Shown one piece after another: positions 33,072 through 43,500 of a DNA stretch of 64,000 nt. Position numbers and translations under genes: made by a program. The stretch's first letter is position 1. Each line of letters opens with the position of its first letter. The stretch is from NCBI GenBank assembly GCA_048772705.1, contig JBLWGC010000104.1:1-64000 (forward strand). The letters are read 5' to 3'. This DNA comes from Leidyana gryllorum EB-2025a (lineage: Eukaryota; Apicomplexa). Below the pieces are notes generated by a model. It made no database searches and had not been told where the DNA came from. It was given only the letters and a program-made list of their open reading frames with translations.

Positions 33072-34224
33072 ATGGTAGAAGCGGCTCGGAAGCAAGAGTC
33101 CTCAACAAACTACAGCCGGAAAACGGCTGTTTATCTGCGTGTGTACGACATCTCAGGCGGAGCGTAAGCTAACGGCGGGTGTTATTGAACTGATCTGGAT
33201 TGGATGTTGTGGTCATCAGTGCTCGGACTTGGTCACCGATCCTGCTTGGCAGACGTGTAGAGGGCGTGTGGCATAGCGGTGTGGAATGCTTCGGATTCGA
33301 GTACTTTTATGGTAAGGGGTCGCCCGAGGCGGCGCCGGCTATGTGTGTGTTTGCGCGATGTGTCGGTATGTTTTTCGTTTAGGGGGTGGGATCGTGAAGA
33401 TGCGTCCTGAGAACGTGGAGAGCGCGTTTGGGATAAGTCCGGTGAAGAAGCATCATCTGGGTCACACGGAATTGACGCGTGCAGCATTTGAAGGGCATTT
33501 GCAGTCGATAAAGCCGATGTTCAAGCGAGAGGTGTACGATTTGGTGAATTGGAACTGCAATCACTTTTCTGACCACGTGGCTCGGCATCTGGTTGGGAAG
33601 CCCATACCATCTTACATTTTGGATTTACCACACGAGGTGTGCAAGACGTTTATGGGGAAGATTCTGTTGAACTTCATCAAGATGTTACAAGGGGGCGCGG
33701 CTCCAGTGAGTGTGGACGACCCTGAGCACCCGTCTAAGCATTTGGATGGTGGTAACGGTGGTATGGTGCGACGGAACAGTTGTCCTGCGTCTCCGACTCG
33801 TCGGCGGCCGACCCCGTCTGCTTTGAGTGCGCGGGAGACGCACGTGGTGCCTGGGGTACTGGCGGCTGACCCGAGTATTTATCGCGGCGGACGGGAGCGT
33901 AGCGTGGGTGCGGTGCATCGGCATTCGCAGAGGCACAAGACAGTGAGTGAGGTTCGGCGAAAGCGGCCGACTACAATGAATTTGACATCGTGTACGACTA
34001 CGGCGGCGAGCACGACGACGACGACGAGCAGCAGCACAAGTAGTGACGCGGAGAAGTGTACGCGTTTGGAGTTGATAGCAGGAGCCCCGATTGGGAATGA
34101 AGAGACGGCAATTCTGTTCAGTCCTAAGCACAAGCGGTTATATGAAGAGGAGCGTGACCGTTACTGCAGTGTCCGGGCGGCTCCACGGGTGGTGAAAATG
34201 CAGACGAGTGTACACAATTTTTGA
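33072..34224 (+). CDS. PPPDE (DeSI-type) thiol peptidase with disordered tail
   Basis: Three exons. The PPPDE domain occupies the first half: VYLRVYDISGGAARTWSPIL, the catalytic His in GVWHSGVECFGFEYFYGGG, LGHTELTRAAFEGHLQSIKP, and the catalytic Cys in YDLVNWNCNHFSDHVARHLV, then GKPIPSYILDLPHEV. Such enzymes remove SUMO or ubiquitin (DeSI1/2) or act in related deconjugation. The C-terminal half is Ser/Thr/Arg rich and low complexity (a run of Thr/Ser near 33997-34045), with no domain. Introns near 33148-33205 and 33313-33382 (58-70 nt). A four-codon upstream ORF (ATG at 33064, MPQW then TAG) overlaps the start codon and could lower translation. Confidence 0.88.
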
Positions 34225-34268
34225 GCTGCATTTTATAGGGCGGGGGGCTGCTTTTGCCACAGTTAGCC

Positions 34269-36632
34269 ATGACAGATGGGGAAGGGGCGGGAGACTTCGC
34301 AGATTGGCGAAGTGGCGACGAAGATTCGGCTACGGAGGAAAAGGTGTTGTTGGATGCCGCCCCGAGTGGTGGTAACAACAACACTTCCAATCAAGAAAAG
34401 CAGCAGTCAGAAGAGGAAGGCGAGAAGGCTTCTTCACAGACGAAACGGTCAAGACGGAGACGTGGAACGCGCGCGTGCAATGAACAGGTGAAAGCGATCG
34501 ATGTTGAGCAACTGGTGGCTCCTGACCGGCGTCCTGACGGCAGCACCGTAACTACGACTAAGACACTCGTTGACCGCCTCGATTCGTTGCCGCCTGGAGT
34601 GGGTTACGGCCAACGGAAAACTGTAATACGTATTGGCGACGCCGAAGCCGCGTTTATATTGGGGCGCGGTGGACGTACCAAGTTGAAAATCGGAAGAGTA
34701 TCTGGCTGTCGGGTCAATTTGACCAACAACTTGGAACTGGAGTTAGTCGGCGATCCCGAAGCCCGCGCTCGCGCAGAGCTCTATGTTCGTCTCGTCCTGC
34801 AGCAGCGACGGGGACAAGTTCTTATCGACTTTGACGAGACAGACCGGAACGATCTTACTATCATCGATGTGCCGTCCGACTCAGTTGCCTTCGTAACCGG
34901 CGCTCAAGGCTACGTTCTACGATCCATTGAAGAAGAATGGAACACTCTCATGTTCTTTGTCCAACACGTACGCGAAGACCATCGCCGGTCAAAATCAGCC
35001 GACTCTAAACCCTCAAAGTCCAAGGCGACTACCACATCCAAACCACCAGAGACCGCTGACGACAAGATGGAAGAAACTACTCCCCTTAACGTGGACAAAC
35101 CCACCAAACTACTCCAGCTTGAGCAAGACTCGCAAGGCGACGCAACCAGACTGCGACAGCGGAAACGCCCGTCCGTCGACAGAGACGACGACGACACACC
35201 TCACAACGAGACGGAGACGGCAAATGTCACAGCGACAGAGACGGCACTCACCAAGATGGAGGAGAACGGTGAAGACGGCCCAGCACACAAAAAAGAAGCA
35301 GAGGAGGACACCACGAGTCCACAGCCTCCAGTCGTTAAGACAGAAGAGGAAGAAGCTCTCGGCACCGGCAAACCCGACGATAATCGTATGGGCGACGACG
35401 CAGACAAGGAGGGCGACGACGACAACATCAAGAAGCCGCCCACGGCCCAGGATGACGATAAGAAACCGTCCGCGGCCCCCACTAAAGAGAAGACCTCCAC
35501 ACAATCTCCCACCGGTGGACCGGCGGAACCGGAACGCGCGTCGAGCGCTGTGCCATCCGAAAGTTCAAAGGCACGATCGTCATCAGCTGCAAGACGCAGT
35601 AGCGGATCTGCTGCTGCTGCTGCTGCCGCTGCCAGTGTTGTATCTCTGAACACTAGCGGTCGATCATTGTTCCGAGTGGACCGCTCTAAGTGCGCTTGTG
35701 AAACACTGCTTATCTTTGGGTCCGACAGAGGACGCCGTGGCGCTGAACTGAAAGTAATGTCGGCGGCGGAACAAAAGAGCCCCGGAAGATTTGCGGCTTT
35801 ACTCAGTGTTCCCGACTACCGATCGGAGGCCGACGGATTTGATACCGATCGCGTGGCAATCTCGCGCGATGATTTTTCGTATGTGTTGGGCAAAGACGGG
35901 TCCACGAGACGGAAGCTCACACGCGCCTCCCACTGCATTTTAGAGTGCGTAGGACATACCGCCTTCCTTGCTGGGAATAAGGACGAACGGACGAGATGCA
36001 GAGAATATCTCGACTGGCTCATCCGACAACGGATGGGCCCCATTCACATCCCATATGCCGGCCGGAACGATGTTTTGACCATCGTGGCGCCCTCATCGCT
36101 CGCCAAAGCGTTGACCAATGGGAGAGACTCGTGTGTTCGGACCACACTCGAGGGCGCCGCTGGGGCTCTATGTATTCTCGACGCTGAAGCACCCAACCCC
36201 AATGAGAAACGTATCATCGTTCTCTCTCACTCTGCGCGGGCCCGTGAACAGGCGCGCCGTGCCATTTACGAAGAACTCGACAAGCTCCCGGTACCAGTGG
36301 ACTCTGAACCCGCAGGACCTGGAACCGAGTACATCTACAGGCGCGTCTCTGAACAGCGGCGACCAATCGCGCCTCTATCCTCGAGCGGCGGCGGAGGAGG
36401 ATTACTACCGCCACATGCTCCGCCTCCATCAAGAAAAACACACTCGCAGCAACATATGCCTGCTGGGGTGCCACGGGGTCGGTACGAGCCCCGCAACACT
36501 TTGGCTGCGATTAGTGCCTTCGGTAGAGCGAAATCAGTTCCTTATTATCATCGCTCCCCATCTCCACCCCCTGAGCGGTATCGACCTCGCTATGATGACT
36601 ACCCTGACCCGAAGCGCCGGAGACGCTACTAA
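34269..36632 (+). CDS. KH-domain RNA-binding protein with acidic/Ser-rich insert
   Basis: Single-exon, 787 residues. At least three KH-like modules: RIGDAEAAFILGRGGRTKLK (GRGG loop) near residue 120; IDVPSDSVAFVTGAQGYVLR near 200; and AISRDDFSYVLGKDGSTRRK (GKDG loop) near 540, followed by a fourth at DVLTIVAPSSLAKALTNGRD. Between the second and third lies a 240-residue Asp/Glu/Lys/Ser-rich disordered stretch ending in an Ala run. The C-terminus is Arg/Tyr/Pro rich (RYRPRYDDYPDPKRRRRY). KH pairs of this layout occur in a conserved apicomplexan/alveolate protein that I know only as a KH-domain protein. RNA binding is probable; target unknown. Confidence 0.8.
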   Translation: MTDGEGAGDFADWRSGDEDSATEEKVLLDAAPSGGNNNTSNQEKQQSEEEGEKASSQTKRSRRRRGTRACNEQVKAIDVEQLVAPDRRPDGSTVTTTKTLVDRLDSLPPGVGYGQRKTVIRIGDAEAAFILGRGGRTKLKIGRVSGCRVNLTNNLELELVGDPEARARAELYVRLVLQQRRGQVLIDFDETDRNDLTIIDVPSDSVAFVTGAQGYVLRSIEEEWNTLMFFVQHVREDHRRSKSADSKPSKSKATTTSKPPETADDKMEETTPLNVDKPTKLLQLEQDSQGDATRLRQRKRPSVDRDDDDTPHNETETANVTATETALTKMEENGEDGPAHKKEAEEDTTSPQPPVVKTEEEEALGTGKPDDNRMGDDADKEGDDDNIKKPPTAQDDDKKPSAAPTKEKTSTQSPTGGPAEPERASSAVPSESSKARSSSAARRSSGSAAAAAAAASVVSLNTSGRSLFRVDRSKCACETLLIFGSDRGRRGAELKVMSAAEQKSPGRFAALLSVPDYRSEADGFDTDRVAISRDDFSYVLGKDGSTRRKLTRASHCILECVGHTAFLAGNKDERTRCREYLDWLIRQRMGPIHIPYAGRNDVLTIVAPSSLAKALTNGRDSCVRTTLEGAAGALCILDAEAPNPNEKRIIVLSHSARAREQARRAIYEELDKLPVPVDSEPAGPGTEYIYRRVSEQRRPIAPLSSSGGGGGLLPPHAPPPSRKTHSQQHMPAGVPRGRYEPRNTLAAISAFGRAKSVPYYHRSPSPPPERYRPRYDDYPDPKRRRRY

Positions 36633-36666
36633 GTAGACCTCTTCATCAACTACGTGTCTCTTTCGT

Positions 36667-37842
36667 TTAACATTCTGGCTTGGGCGCCGAAACTATTTCC
36701 GCCAAACCCTCTTCCTCTGCTAAAGGATACGCCTGGAACTCTTCGGTCGCCACCAGCAACTCCTCATCATTCGCCACACACACAGCACACACGTCTCCTT
36801 CTTGTTCGAACACAACTGGTGGTCGGGTTCGTCGTCTGATTCTTGCAATTATCGCGGCTCCTATCAATAAGCTGAGACCTAATCCAGTTGTCCATCCCGG
36901 TTTTGCTGCGTTGACAGTGGCCACGGCGCCCATGGCGGCCAGCCCAGTCCAAACAGTGGCGAAGCCAGCAAGGCCACCAGTGAGACAGACCAACGAGCCC
37001 AGAGGAGCGACTTTGGCGACGCCACTGCCAACTAAACTCATAAGAACGGCGCTTCCGATGCAGCAACATATGATTGGGAAGGTGAGGAGACTCGGCAAGA
37101 CGGGAGGAGGTAGATCGTCGTACCACCAAGCCATAGGAGTCAATAACAGTGATGCAATACCAAGTGCAACCGAGACACCACGGAATGGTTGACCTAGAAA
37201 GTAACTAAGCTCGGCCAACCCGGCGTTCTGATATGCTTGACCGAAACCGGATAGGGCGGCTAATGTCAATCCAATGGCTATCTCTCCAGCGTGCTCGGCA
37301 ACACATTCACGCGAATTCATAATTTGACGCCAGGCGAATAGCATTGCTCCACCCGCGACAAACAGAAATGCAATCAATACTTTCCACCACGGATCGCAAC
37401 GCGATCGGTTCCATCCCACTCCCCACCTGTCGACCAACACACCTCCCACGGGGAGTCCAATACAAAAGGCTGTAAACATCCATCCTAATCCGATCTCGGC
37501 TGAAACACAAATGGTTGAAGCGGCTGCGACAATGGTGAACAGGGGGGTCGCTAGGGTGAACAGTGTGGAGGGTTGGCGTTTGTATGCGGAACACAAGCCG
37601 CGCACACGTTGAAGTATTGATGGTCCACAAATTCCACACACACCACTGAGCAACGATCCCATCGCTAACAGACATACATAAGTCCACCATGTCGACCCAA
37701 ACTCTATTGCCACCTGAAACACTAAAGCACACACCACCGCCAGAACACCTCCCATCAATATGGGTGCTACTTCAGCCAGCCATCCCGGTGGTCGGGATGA
37801 GGGCCATGCGACCACAGGTGTTTGGGTCTTACCCGATTCCAT
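36667..37842 (-). CDS. Multipass membrane protein, transporter-like
   Basis: Single-exon, 391 residues, about ten hydrophobic segments: GGVLAVVCALVFQVAIEFGS, WTYVCLLAMGSLLSGVCGIC, FTLATPLFTIVAAASTICVS, AFCIGLPVGGVLVDRWGVGW, VLIAFLFVAGGAMLFAW, IGLTLAALSGFGQAYQNAGL, and others. The pattern of paired Gly-rich helices resembles the drug/metabolite or MFS superfamily, but no signature motif decides between them. The C-terminal tail is acidic and cytosolic. The start ATG at 37842 directly follows a TTTTCGCAG sequence, so a 5' UTR intron is possible. Confidence 0.7.
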   Translation of the reverse strand: MESGKTQTPVVAWPSSRPPGWLAEVAPILMGGVLAVVCALVFQVAIEFGSTWWTYVCLLAMGSLLSGVCGICGPSILQRVRGLCSAYKRQPSTLFTLATPLFTIVAAASTICVSAEIGLGWMFTAFCIGLPVGGVLVDRWGVGWNRSRCDPWWKVLIAFLFVAGGAMLFAWRQIMNSRECVAEHAGEIAIGLTLAALSGFGQAYQNAGLAELSYFLGQPFRGVSVALGIASLLLTPMAWWYDDLPPPVLPSLLTFPIICCCIGSAVLMSLVGSGVAKVAPLGSLVCLTGGLAGFATVWTGLAAMGAVATVNAAKPGWTTGLGLSLLIGAAIIARIRRRTRPPVVFEQEGDVCAVCVANDEELLVATEEFQAYPLAEEEGLAEIVSAPKPEC

Positions 37843-38026
37843 CTGCGAAAAGGTAACTATCGTTTCAATTGAAATAAGCACTCTGTGGGAATGTTATTGT
37901 TATTATCGTTTCTTTGTCACACCCACCAGCAGCGATCGTATCTCCTTCTTCCTTCACCTCCAGCGCGAAAGATTCCACCTCCACCCCTTCTCTCTGATCA
38001 ACGTGTCTGTGAACGCAGAAAAACAA

Positions 38027-38197
38027 CTAAAAGGAACGCAACCACTCAGTATTCACATGACCTTCTTCAGCCACTTCATCTATCTCTGAGTCAAAGTAGT
38101 CCTCTGTCGCGGCCTTCAAACGGGCAAACTCGAACTTGAGCTCCGCTTTGTTCGCCCCACCAGCTTGATGTTTGTGTTGGCTATTCTTCTTCCCCAT
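38027..38197 (-). CDS. Possible 56-residue basic/acidic micro-protein
   Basis: An open frame from ATG at 38197 to TAG, reading MGKKNSQHKHQAGGANKAEL and ending EWLRSF. The Lys/His-rich start followed by an acidic helix is like small nucleolar proteins. It fills an otherwise empty gap between two divergent genes. No splice sites were needed. Short length makes it uncertain. Confidence 0.4.
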   Translation of the reverse strand: MGKKNSQHKHQAGGANKAELKFEFARLKAATEDYFDSEIDEVAEEGHVNTEWLRSF

Positions 38198-38282
38198 GTT
38201 TCAACAGTCCTTTCTCCACGCAAGTGCGCGCACCTAACAAGCGGCATGCATCAAAAAGCAACTACCCTTTTAAATCCGACTA

Positions 38283-39832
38283 ATGGACAATGCCAAGCCG
38301 CGCAGAGGCCGACCTCCACGTAACGCTCCAACAGAGGCCACCGCTCTCCCCAAGCCCAAGCCGAAGCCCAAAGCTAAAGCCAAAGCCAAAGCCAAACCGA
38401 AGTCCAGAGCGAAGGCCAAAAGCAAAGCCACAGTAAAGCGGCCGCCATTCGCCTCCCTCAATGTAATACCCAATGATGATGACGGAGCGTCGGATTACGC
38501 CGGCTCCGCCTCCTCAGCTAATGAGTCCCCTGTTGTCATGGAGGCCGCTGCCGCCGAACCCGAACCCAAACCCGCTCCGTCCCCGACTCTCGCCCAGGAA
38601 GGCCACGCCATCTTGGAGCTCATCGGTGACGTGGCACGGAACTCCGGTGAACCGCCAGTTCACATTCCACCTGTGGGGACGACTGATCGGCGCTGCGCAG
38701 TCAAATAAGTCTTCAGGAGTCTGTGGGCGTCACCGCACATGGAATCAGTTCGTGGATCATTGAGCGCGGCTCCCTCGGGCGACTCTTGACATACATCAAG
38801 TCTCTTGATCCCTCTGCCAACGTCACGGTGCCCGAAAAAGATCCCGACGACACGGACAGTGACGATTCCAGTACCCCAGACGACTCTGGCCATCCGTTGG
38901 AAGCGAGTCCTGCATACCTAGCGGCTCAAGACTTGCCCTCCACCGCCCGAGTCTCATTCGACCCTCTGGGCTCCAGTGGACTCCAAGTCCACACACGCGG
39001 TGGCCAGAAAGTTCCGATTGCACGCGGCTTTCAGTTCTTCCCTTTCGGTAAATGGATCAATGACCCTCGCGTAGTCTAAAGTCGGATGTTACCAAACAGC
39101 GCGGACTGGATACCGCCATAGTACTGTGGGCCAATGCTTAGTGGAGGCCTTGATAGAGGTTCGCCAATCTGAGCTGTTCCAAGCGACACTGGCCACTGAC
39201 GAGCCTCTCTCGGCCTCCGTATTGCAGGAGCGTAATCTCAAGGAGCAAAGTCTACGGAAGATTCTCTCCGTGTTTGATGATGTAAGCTTGGACGTCAGAT
39301 TCCACATGTACTGTAAATTCGTTCGCAGGTCGTATGGAATGGATTACCCCGCTTCATGGCCCAGGCCGGATGGGCCCCCCAACGAAAGCTGACCCTTAAG
39401 GTATTTAACGCGCACACACAAACAGGCCGTTCAATACGCCACCTTACTCAATCCTGTCTAGGCTGATATACAAACCTACAAGACCATAGATGACAATATG
39501 ATGGCCTATCTTAAGAATGCTCGGTAACGCCATTCTGCTCAACCTTCTGGACCTTTTGTAATGACAGTTTGATCGAGAGAAGCTCTGCCCGGTCAGCCGG
39601 CTTCTTTGTGACGTCCCAATCCCTCAAGTTCGTTGGCATGGCGGTTAATGGCCGCAACCTCCCTAAATCCACCGCAATGATCGGTCCGCCAACCAGACTT
39701 GATACCGCCTTGAAATTACGTCGGCCCCGGAAATTCCGCAACTTGCGAATGTCCCGCCCTGCTTCAACAAAAGCTTGGGTCAAACCTCAAATGACCCATT
39801 CCGAGCTCACCAAGAGTCTGGGTGGGGAGTAA
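38283..39832 (+). CDS. AT-hook-like multi-exon nuclear protein, unknown
   Basis: Begins MDNAKPRRGRPPRNAPTEAT with an AT-hook-like RGRPP core, then a Lys/Ala/Pro tandem tract like histone H1 tails. Five introns can be chained by frame: one near 38660-38717 (exact donor ambiguous), 39048-39099 (52 nt), 39282-39329, a fourth after LTLK near 39402 ending before KADIQTYKTI, and 39524-39567 (44 nt). The assembled C-terminal domain includes LFQATLATDEPLSASVLQ, SVFDDVVWNGLPRFMAQAGW and KTIDDNMMAYLKNAR, and ends in a basic tail (KLRRPRKFRNLRM). I do not recognise this domain. Taken singly the pieces look like separate small ORFs; frame continuity across five GT-AG junctions supports one gene of about 420 residues. 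DNA binding is inferred from the N-terminus only. Confidence 0.6.
38350..38432. repeat. Lys-Pro/Lys-Ala coding tandem repeat
   Basis: Repeated AAG-CCC and AAA-GCC codon pairs encoding alternating Lys-Pro then Lys-Ala residues near the N-terminus of the AT-hook-like protein. Confidence 0.85.
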
Positions 39833-39939
39833 CGGAGTAAGAGCAGTGGTGCCGTTGCGTAGAAACGCCGGCAGGAGTAACGAGGCGGAGGTCGTTAAGA
39901 GCACACACGTTTGTAAGCCGATTTAAAGGGGGAGCGTGG

Positions 39940-40471
39940 TCACGTGGCAACGCTTTTCTTCAAACGTTGGAGCATAACTTCACTCATACGACCTATCTTG
40001 GCTTGTTGTTTATTGGTCTTCTCATGCAAACGGCTGAAGGGAGAGGTGAGTGGCAAATAGTCAAGGGCCTACCCGAACTGTCTGCCTCTTAGTTTCTTGG
40101 CCTTCTTCACGGCGGCAGTCTTTTCCTCACGCTGGCGGAGTTTCTCGGCCAGGCGAGCATCTTTGGCCGCGACCTTTGCTTCATAGTCGCGACGAGCTCT
40201 GTCAAGCCGACTCAGGGGTTGCTCCTGCTTGCGGGGTTGGGAGGACGGGTTCTCCGCGCCTAGAGTCTGGTGAACAACGGCATGGAGATCACTGGCCTCA
40301 TATTCTTTTAAGGCCTTCCGTCGCTGACGCTCGAGCTTGGTACGCTTGGCCAGTTCTCTCTTCCGCTCAGCTGGAAAGATGAATTGTTGATTGTGATTGG
40401 ACTGTTTACGTACTTTGAGCTTCAGGAGTGTTATCTTTGGGCAGATAGAATCGCTTCCTTTTGGTGGTCAT
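39940..40471 (-). CDS. FYV7/CCDC59-like rRNA processing protein
   Basis: Three exons, about 148 residues, easily overlooked because two exons lack an internal start. Exon 1 is MTTKRKRFYLPKDNTPEAQ, joined across a 43-nt intron (GTACGT...TTTCCAG) to TERKRELAKRTKLERQRRKA. The second intron (about 40055-40095) joins KKLRGRQFG to RLHEKTNKQQAKIGRMSEVM. The C-terminal block with EKTxxxQxxxxxxxxxLLxRLKK is the FYV7/CCDC59 pattern; the rest is Lys/Arg/Glu-rich coiled coil. Family role: nuclear pre-rRNA processing. With DDX54, DDX51 and Cgr1 it is the fourth ribosome-biogenesis gene in the window. Start codon is 42 bp from that of the divergent LRR gene. Confidence 0.75.
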
Positions 40472-40513
40472 GTGGGGTGCAAAATTTAATTGCCATGTTT
40501 GGATGGCGATCAG

Positions 40514-43500
40514 ATGGTAGAAGGACGTCATTATTTGTCGGCGGGTGCAGAAACGGCCACGTTCGGCAGTTACGGATCCTCATTACATGACATAGGTTTG
40601 GACTCTGGTGCGGACGATCACACCACCATGTTGGATGATTCAGCCAAGCATTTACAGCTGGAGCTGGAGAGTCAGACTGGTCGCAAGATTGAGTACATTC
40701 AAGATATAACTGAGAATGATGTTAATCCGCTGCAGTTCCTGCGTTGTCCGACTATACTGAAACAAATGCGATCGTTACGAAGTATTCAATTTAGTCATCC
40801 CCGTTTGGGGGAGATAAGCAGCAATCCCAATTATAGACTTCTGACGGCATCGTCTGCTGGTACTGACGCTGACTTGGCTAATTTAGCCTTTGTACCTCAC
40901 CTGCAGACGCTCACATTATCTGGGTGTAAATTAACGACTGCTCGATTCTTATCGAAGTTGCCTCGATTGGAACGCGCTTATCTCAATAATAACCTCATCT
41001 ACGATCTCGGGGATTTGGCCTCAGATTGCGAGGCGGCCAAATGTCCTCTCAAACTTGTCCGTTTGGATCTATCAAACAATACATTGCCTGATAGAAAGTC
41101 ATTGGCACTCGACCGCTTAGGCCGGGCTTTGCCCAACCTCAAATCCCTCAATCTTATGGGTTGTCCGCTTCTCACCACCAACAGTGCCCTCCCAGCAGTC
41201 GAAGACGTTGGCCGTTTTGTTGAACGTTGGTGTCCAAACCTTCAAGTGTTCTGTGAGCGATCATTCACGCGGCAGTCCTCGGCCACCCCTCCTCCCAAAG
41301 AAGAACGTTCCAAGGACTCCTCCTCGTCCTCCAAAAATCAGCCGACTTGGCTCAAGACACCCCAGCCGCCACCGCACGAGGCTCCCGCGCCGCAGTCAGC
41401 CCTACCGGCCCCCTGGGCGGGCGCGGCGAGTCTCCCCAAGCCGCCTGAACCCCCCCTCAACTCAACGGAACAGCCCAGAAATGGTCTCGCTGCGGCCGAT
41501 CCGTCAGCGACGATGGGGCCGCCTTCCCGTAGGAGCCCTCTCGTCACCGAGTCAAACTCAATGTCTCAATCTCAAAACTTCCAGCCGGTGGCTCCTCGAC
41601 TTCCGGCAGAGACTTTGGCCCCGGCGGCGTCTCAGTTCTTCAGCTTCAATGCCGGTTTGCCGGCGTCTCCAACTACCTCCACGACGACGTCTCCGGCCCA
41701 ACCGAACGTCAGTACGTTGCCGGACGCTCCATCGCTGGCGGCTTTTTCTCGCAAAGCTTCGCTTCAACAGACGCCTCTGTCGGGGCCGTTCTTCCAGACC
41801 GCGTCTCGGCCGGCTTCGCAATCGGCCTCACCTGCGCCGTCTCCAGTTTCGGTGACGTTTCAGTCTTCGACCCCCAACGCTCCACTGCATATCGAGGATT
41901 TCCAGCCTGCGGTGCCGCTGAATGCTCTGCGCAGTACCGACGAGGACCCGATGGCGCTCAACGCTTCAAATTCGTCACCCGACACCAGTAGAGAAGTGTG
42001 GGACAGAGACGGGCCACACGCATCAACAACGCTCGGGCCGCCGCGATGGCGGCTTAGGGAACAGACGGCGGCCGACGAGATGCACCGACAACCGCTTCCG
42101 ACCCCACCGGCCTTCTTTGGTCATCGAGAGAGCGATGCGAGAGATGGAGAGAAGAGCCTCGAACACGTTGGGGGAGGAGACAGAGAGTTGGAAGGCGACT
42201 CCTCGGCGGCAGACAAAGGAGAGGTGGATCGAGAGTCTGACCGCAGTGGAGAAGAAGGCCGGGACATCAACAATCGAATGCCTTTTCCCTCTCGCAAGAC
42301 CACCGATCTTCGACGCGAGGGGCTGAATGACACTGAGAACGGATACGGACGCAATACGGAGGGCTCCTCAACAGTTTTCGATGAGCTGCCGACGACGACG
42401 CCGAGCAGCCCTCGTCGTCGTACTCAGCCGCTCCACAGCCACAGCCAAAGCCAAAGTCACGAGATGGCCGCCTATTTGACTGAACCTTTGGGGCTCAATG
42501 GTACCGCCAGCGGGTCGGTGCGGCGTCGAGGAGACGCCGAGCACATCAGCGACAGCAGTCGGCGGCGTCAGCACGAGTCTGTTCAGTTACCGCGGCCGGT
42601 GGGGACTGTTGATTTGAGTCATTTGCGGTCAGAGTTGGAGAAGTGGAAAGAAGAGAGTTTGAGGCCCTATCAGGAAACGGCGTCGCACATCTCATCGTCG
42701 TCGTCTCCCCCTCCGAGACCCAATACAGTTTCAATGATAATGGAGAATCGCGGTGCCCGAATACCGCCCTCAACGGCTTCAGGGGCTGGAGTCCTCCAGA
42801 CCCCTCAGACTCCTGTCATGTTCGGGGCAACGATGGATCTCAATACTGTGCCGTCTGCCTCCCGGAAACTGTTGGAATCGGGCGGGAGTCCGACGAGTGT
42901 TTCGACCGCTTCGACTTCTATCGGGTTCACACGTCGACCGACCACCACCGACTCTTTGGAGTTCAGATCCCGGACTCCAGCAGCCATGGAGCCACGAGGA
43001 GTCTATGCGTCCTTTGAGTCGCGATCATTGAACGCGGGGCCCGGAGTGGACCCCTCCACAGAGCCGTCGCACAGAAGCCCGGGAACTTTGAGAAATCTCA
43101 GGTTACCGGATACCACAGACGAGACACGATTCCATCCTCGGCGGTGAGTGGTGCGGTTTGCGCTCTATTGACTGAAAAGGTTTCGTCGTGTGTCTCTCTC
43201 TCAGACTGCTGCGAGATCAGCCGGATGCCTCCCAACTCGAAGCCGTTGAGAATCGCAGATCTGCAGATCCGCCCCCCATTTCGCTGATTGGAGTGCAGTT
43301 ATCAGAAGAAAGTGTGAAATTGGCAGAGCGCGCACTCGAAGAGGACCCCGCGGTACGCCACAGATATACCACACGGCCGCGTCGCAGAAAGACCGCCAAT
43401 ATGCCCACTGGCGCTCGCCAACATAATATTGTGTACGCTGGGTGAGTGAGGGGCGAAGGCCACGGCGTCACTGACATTGTCTCCCCTTTCATCAGAGACG

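Noticed and set aside
39511-39783. A minus-strand frame (about 90 codons) overlapping the AT-hook-like gene
   Set aside because: The plus-strand frame continues in phase from the preceding exon through a GT-AG intron, which the minus-strand frame does not; it also lacks an ATG start.
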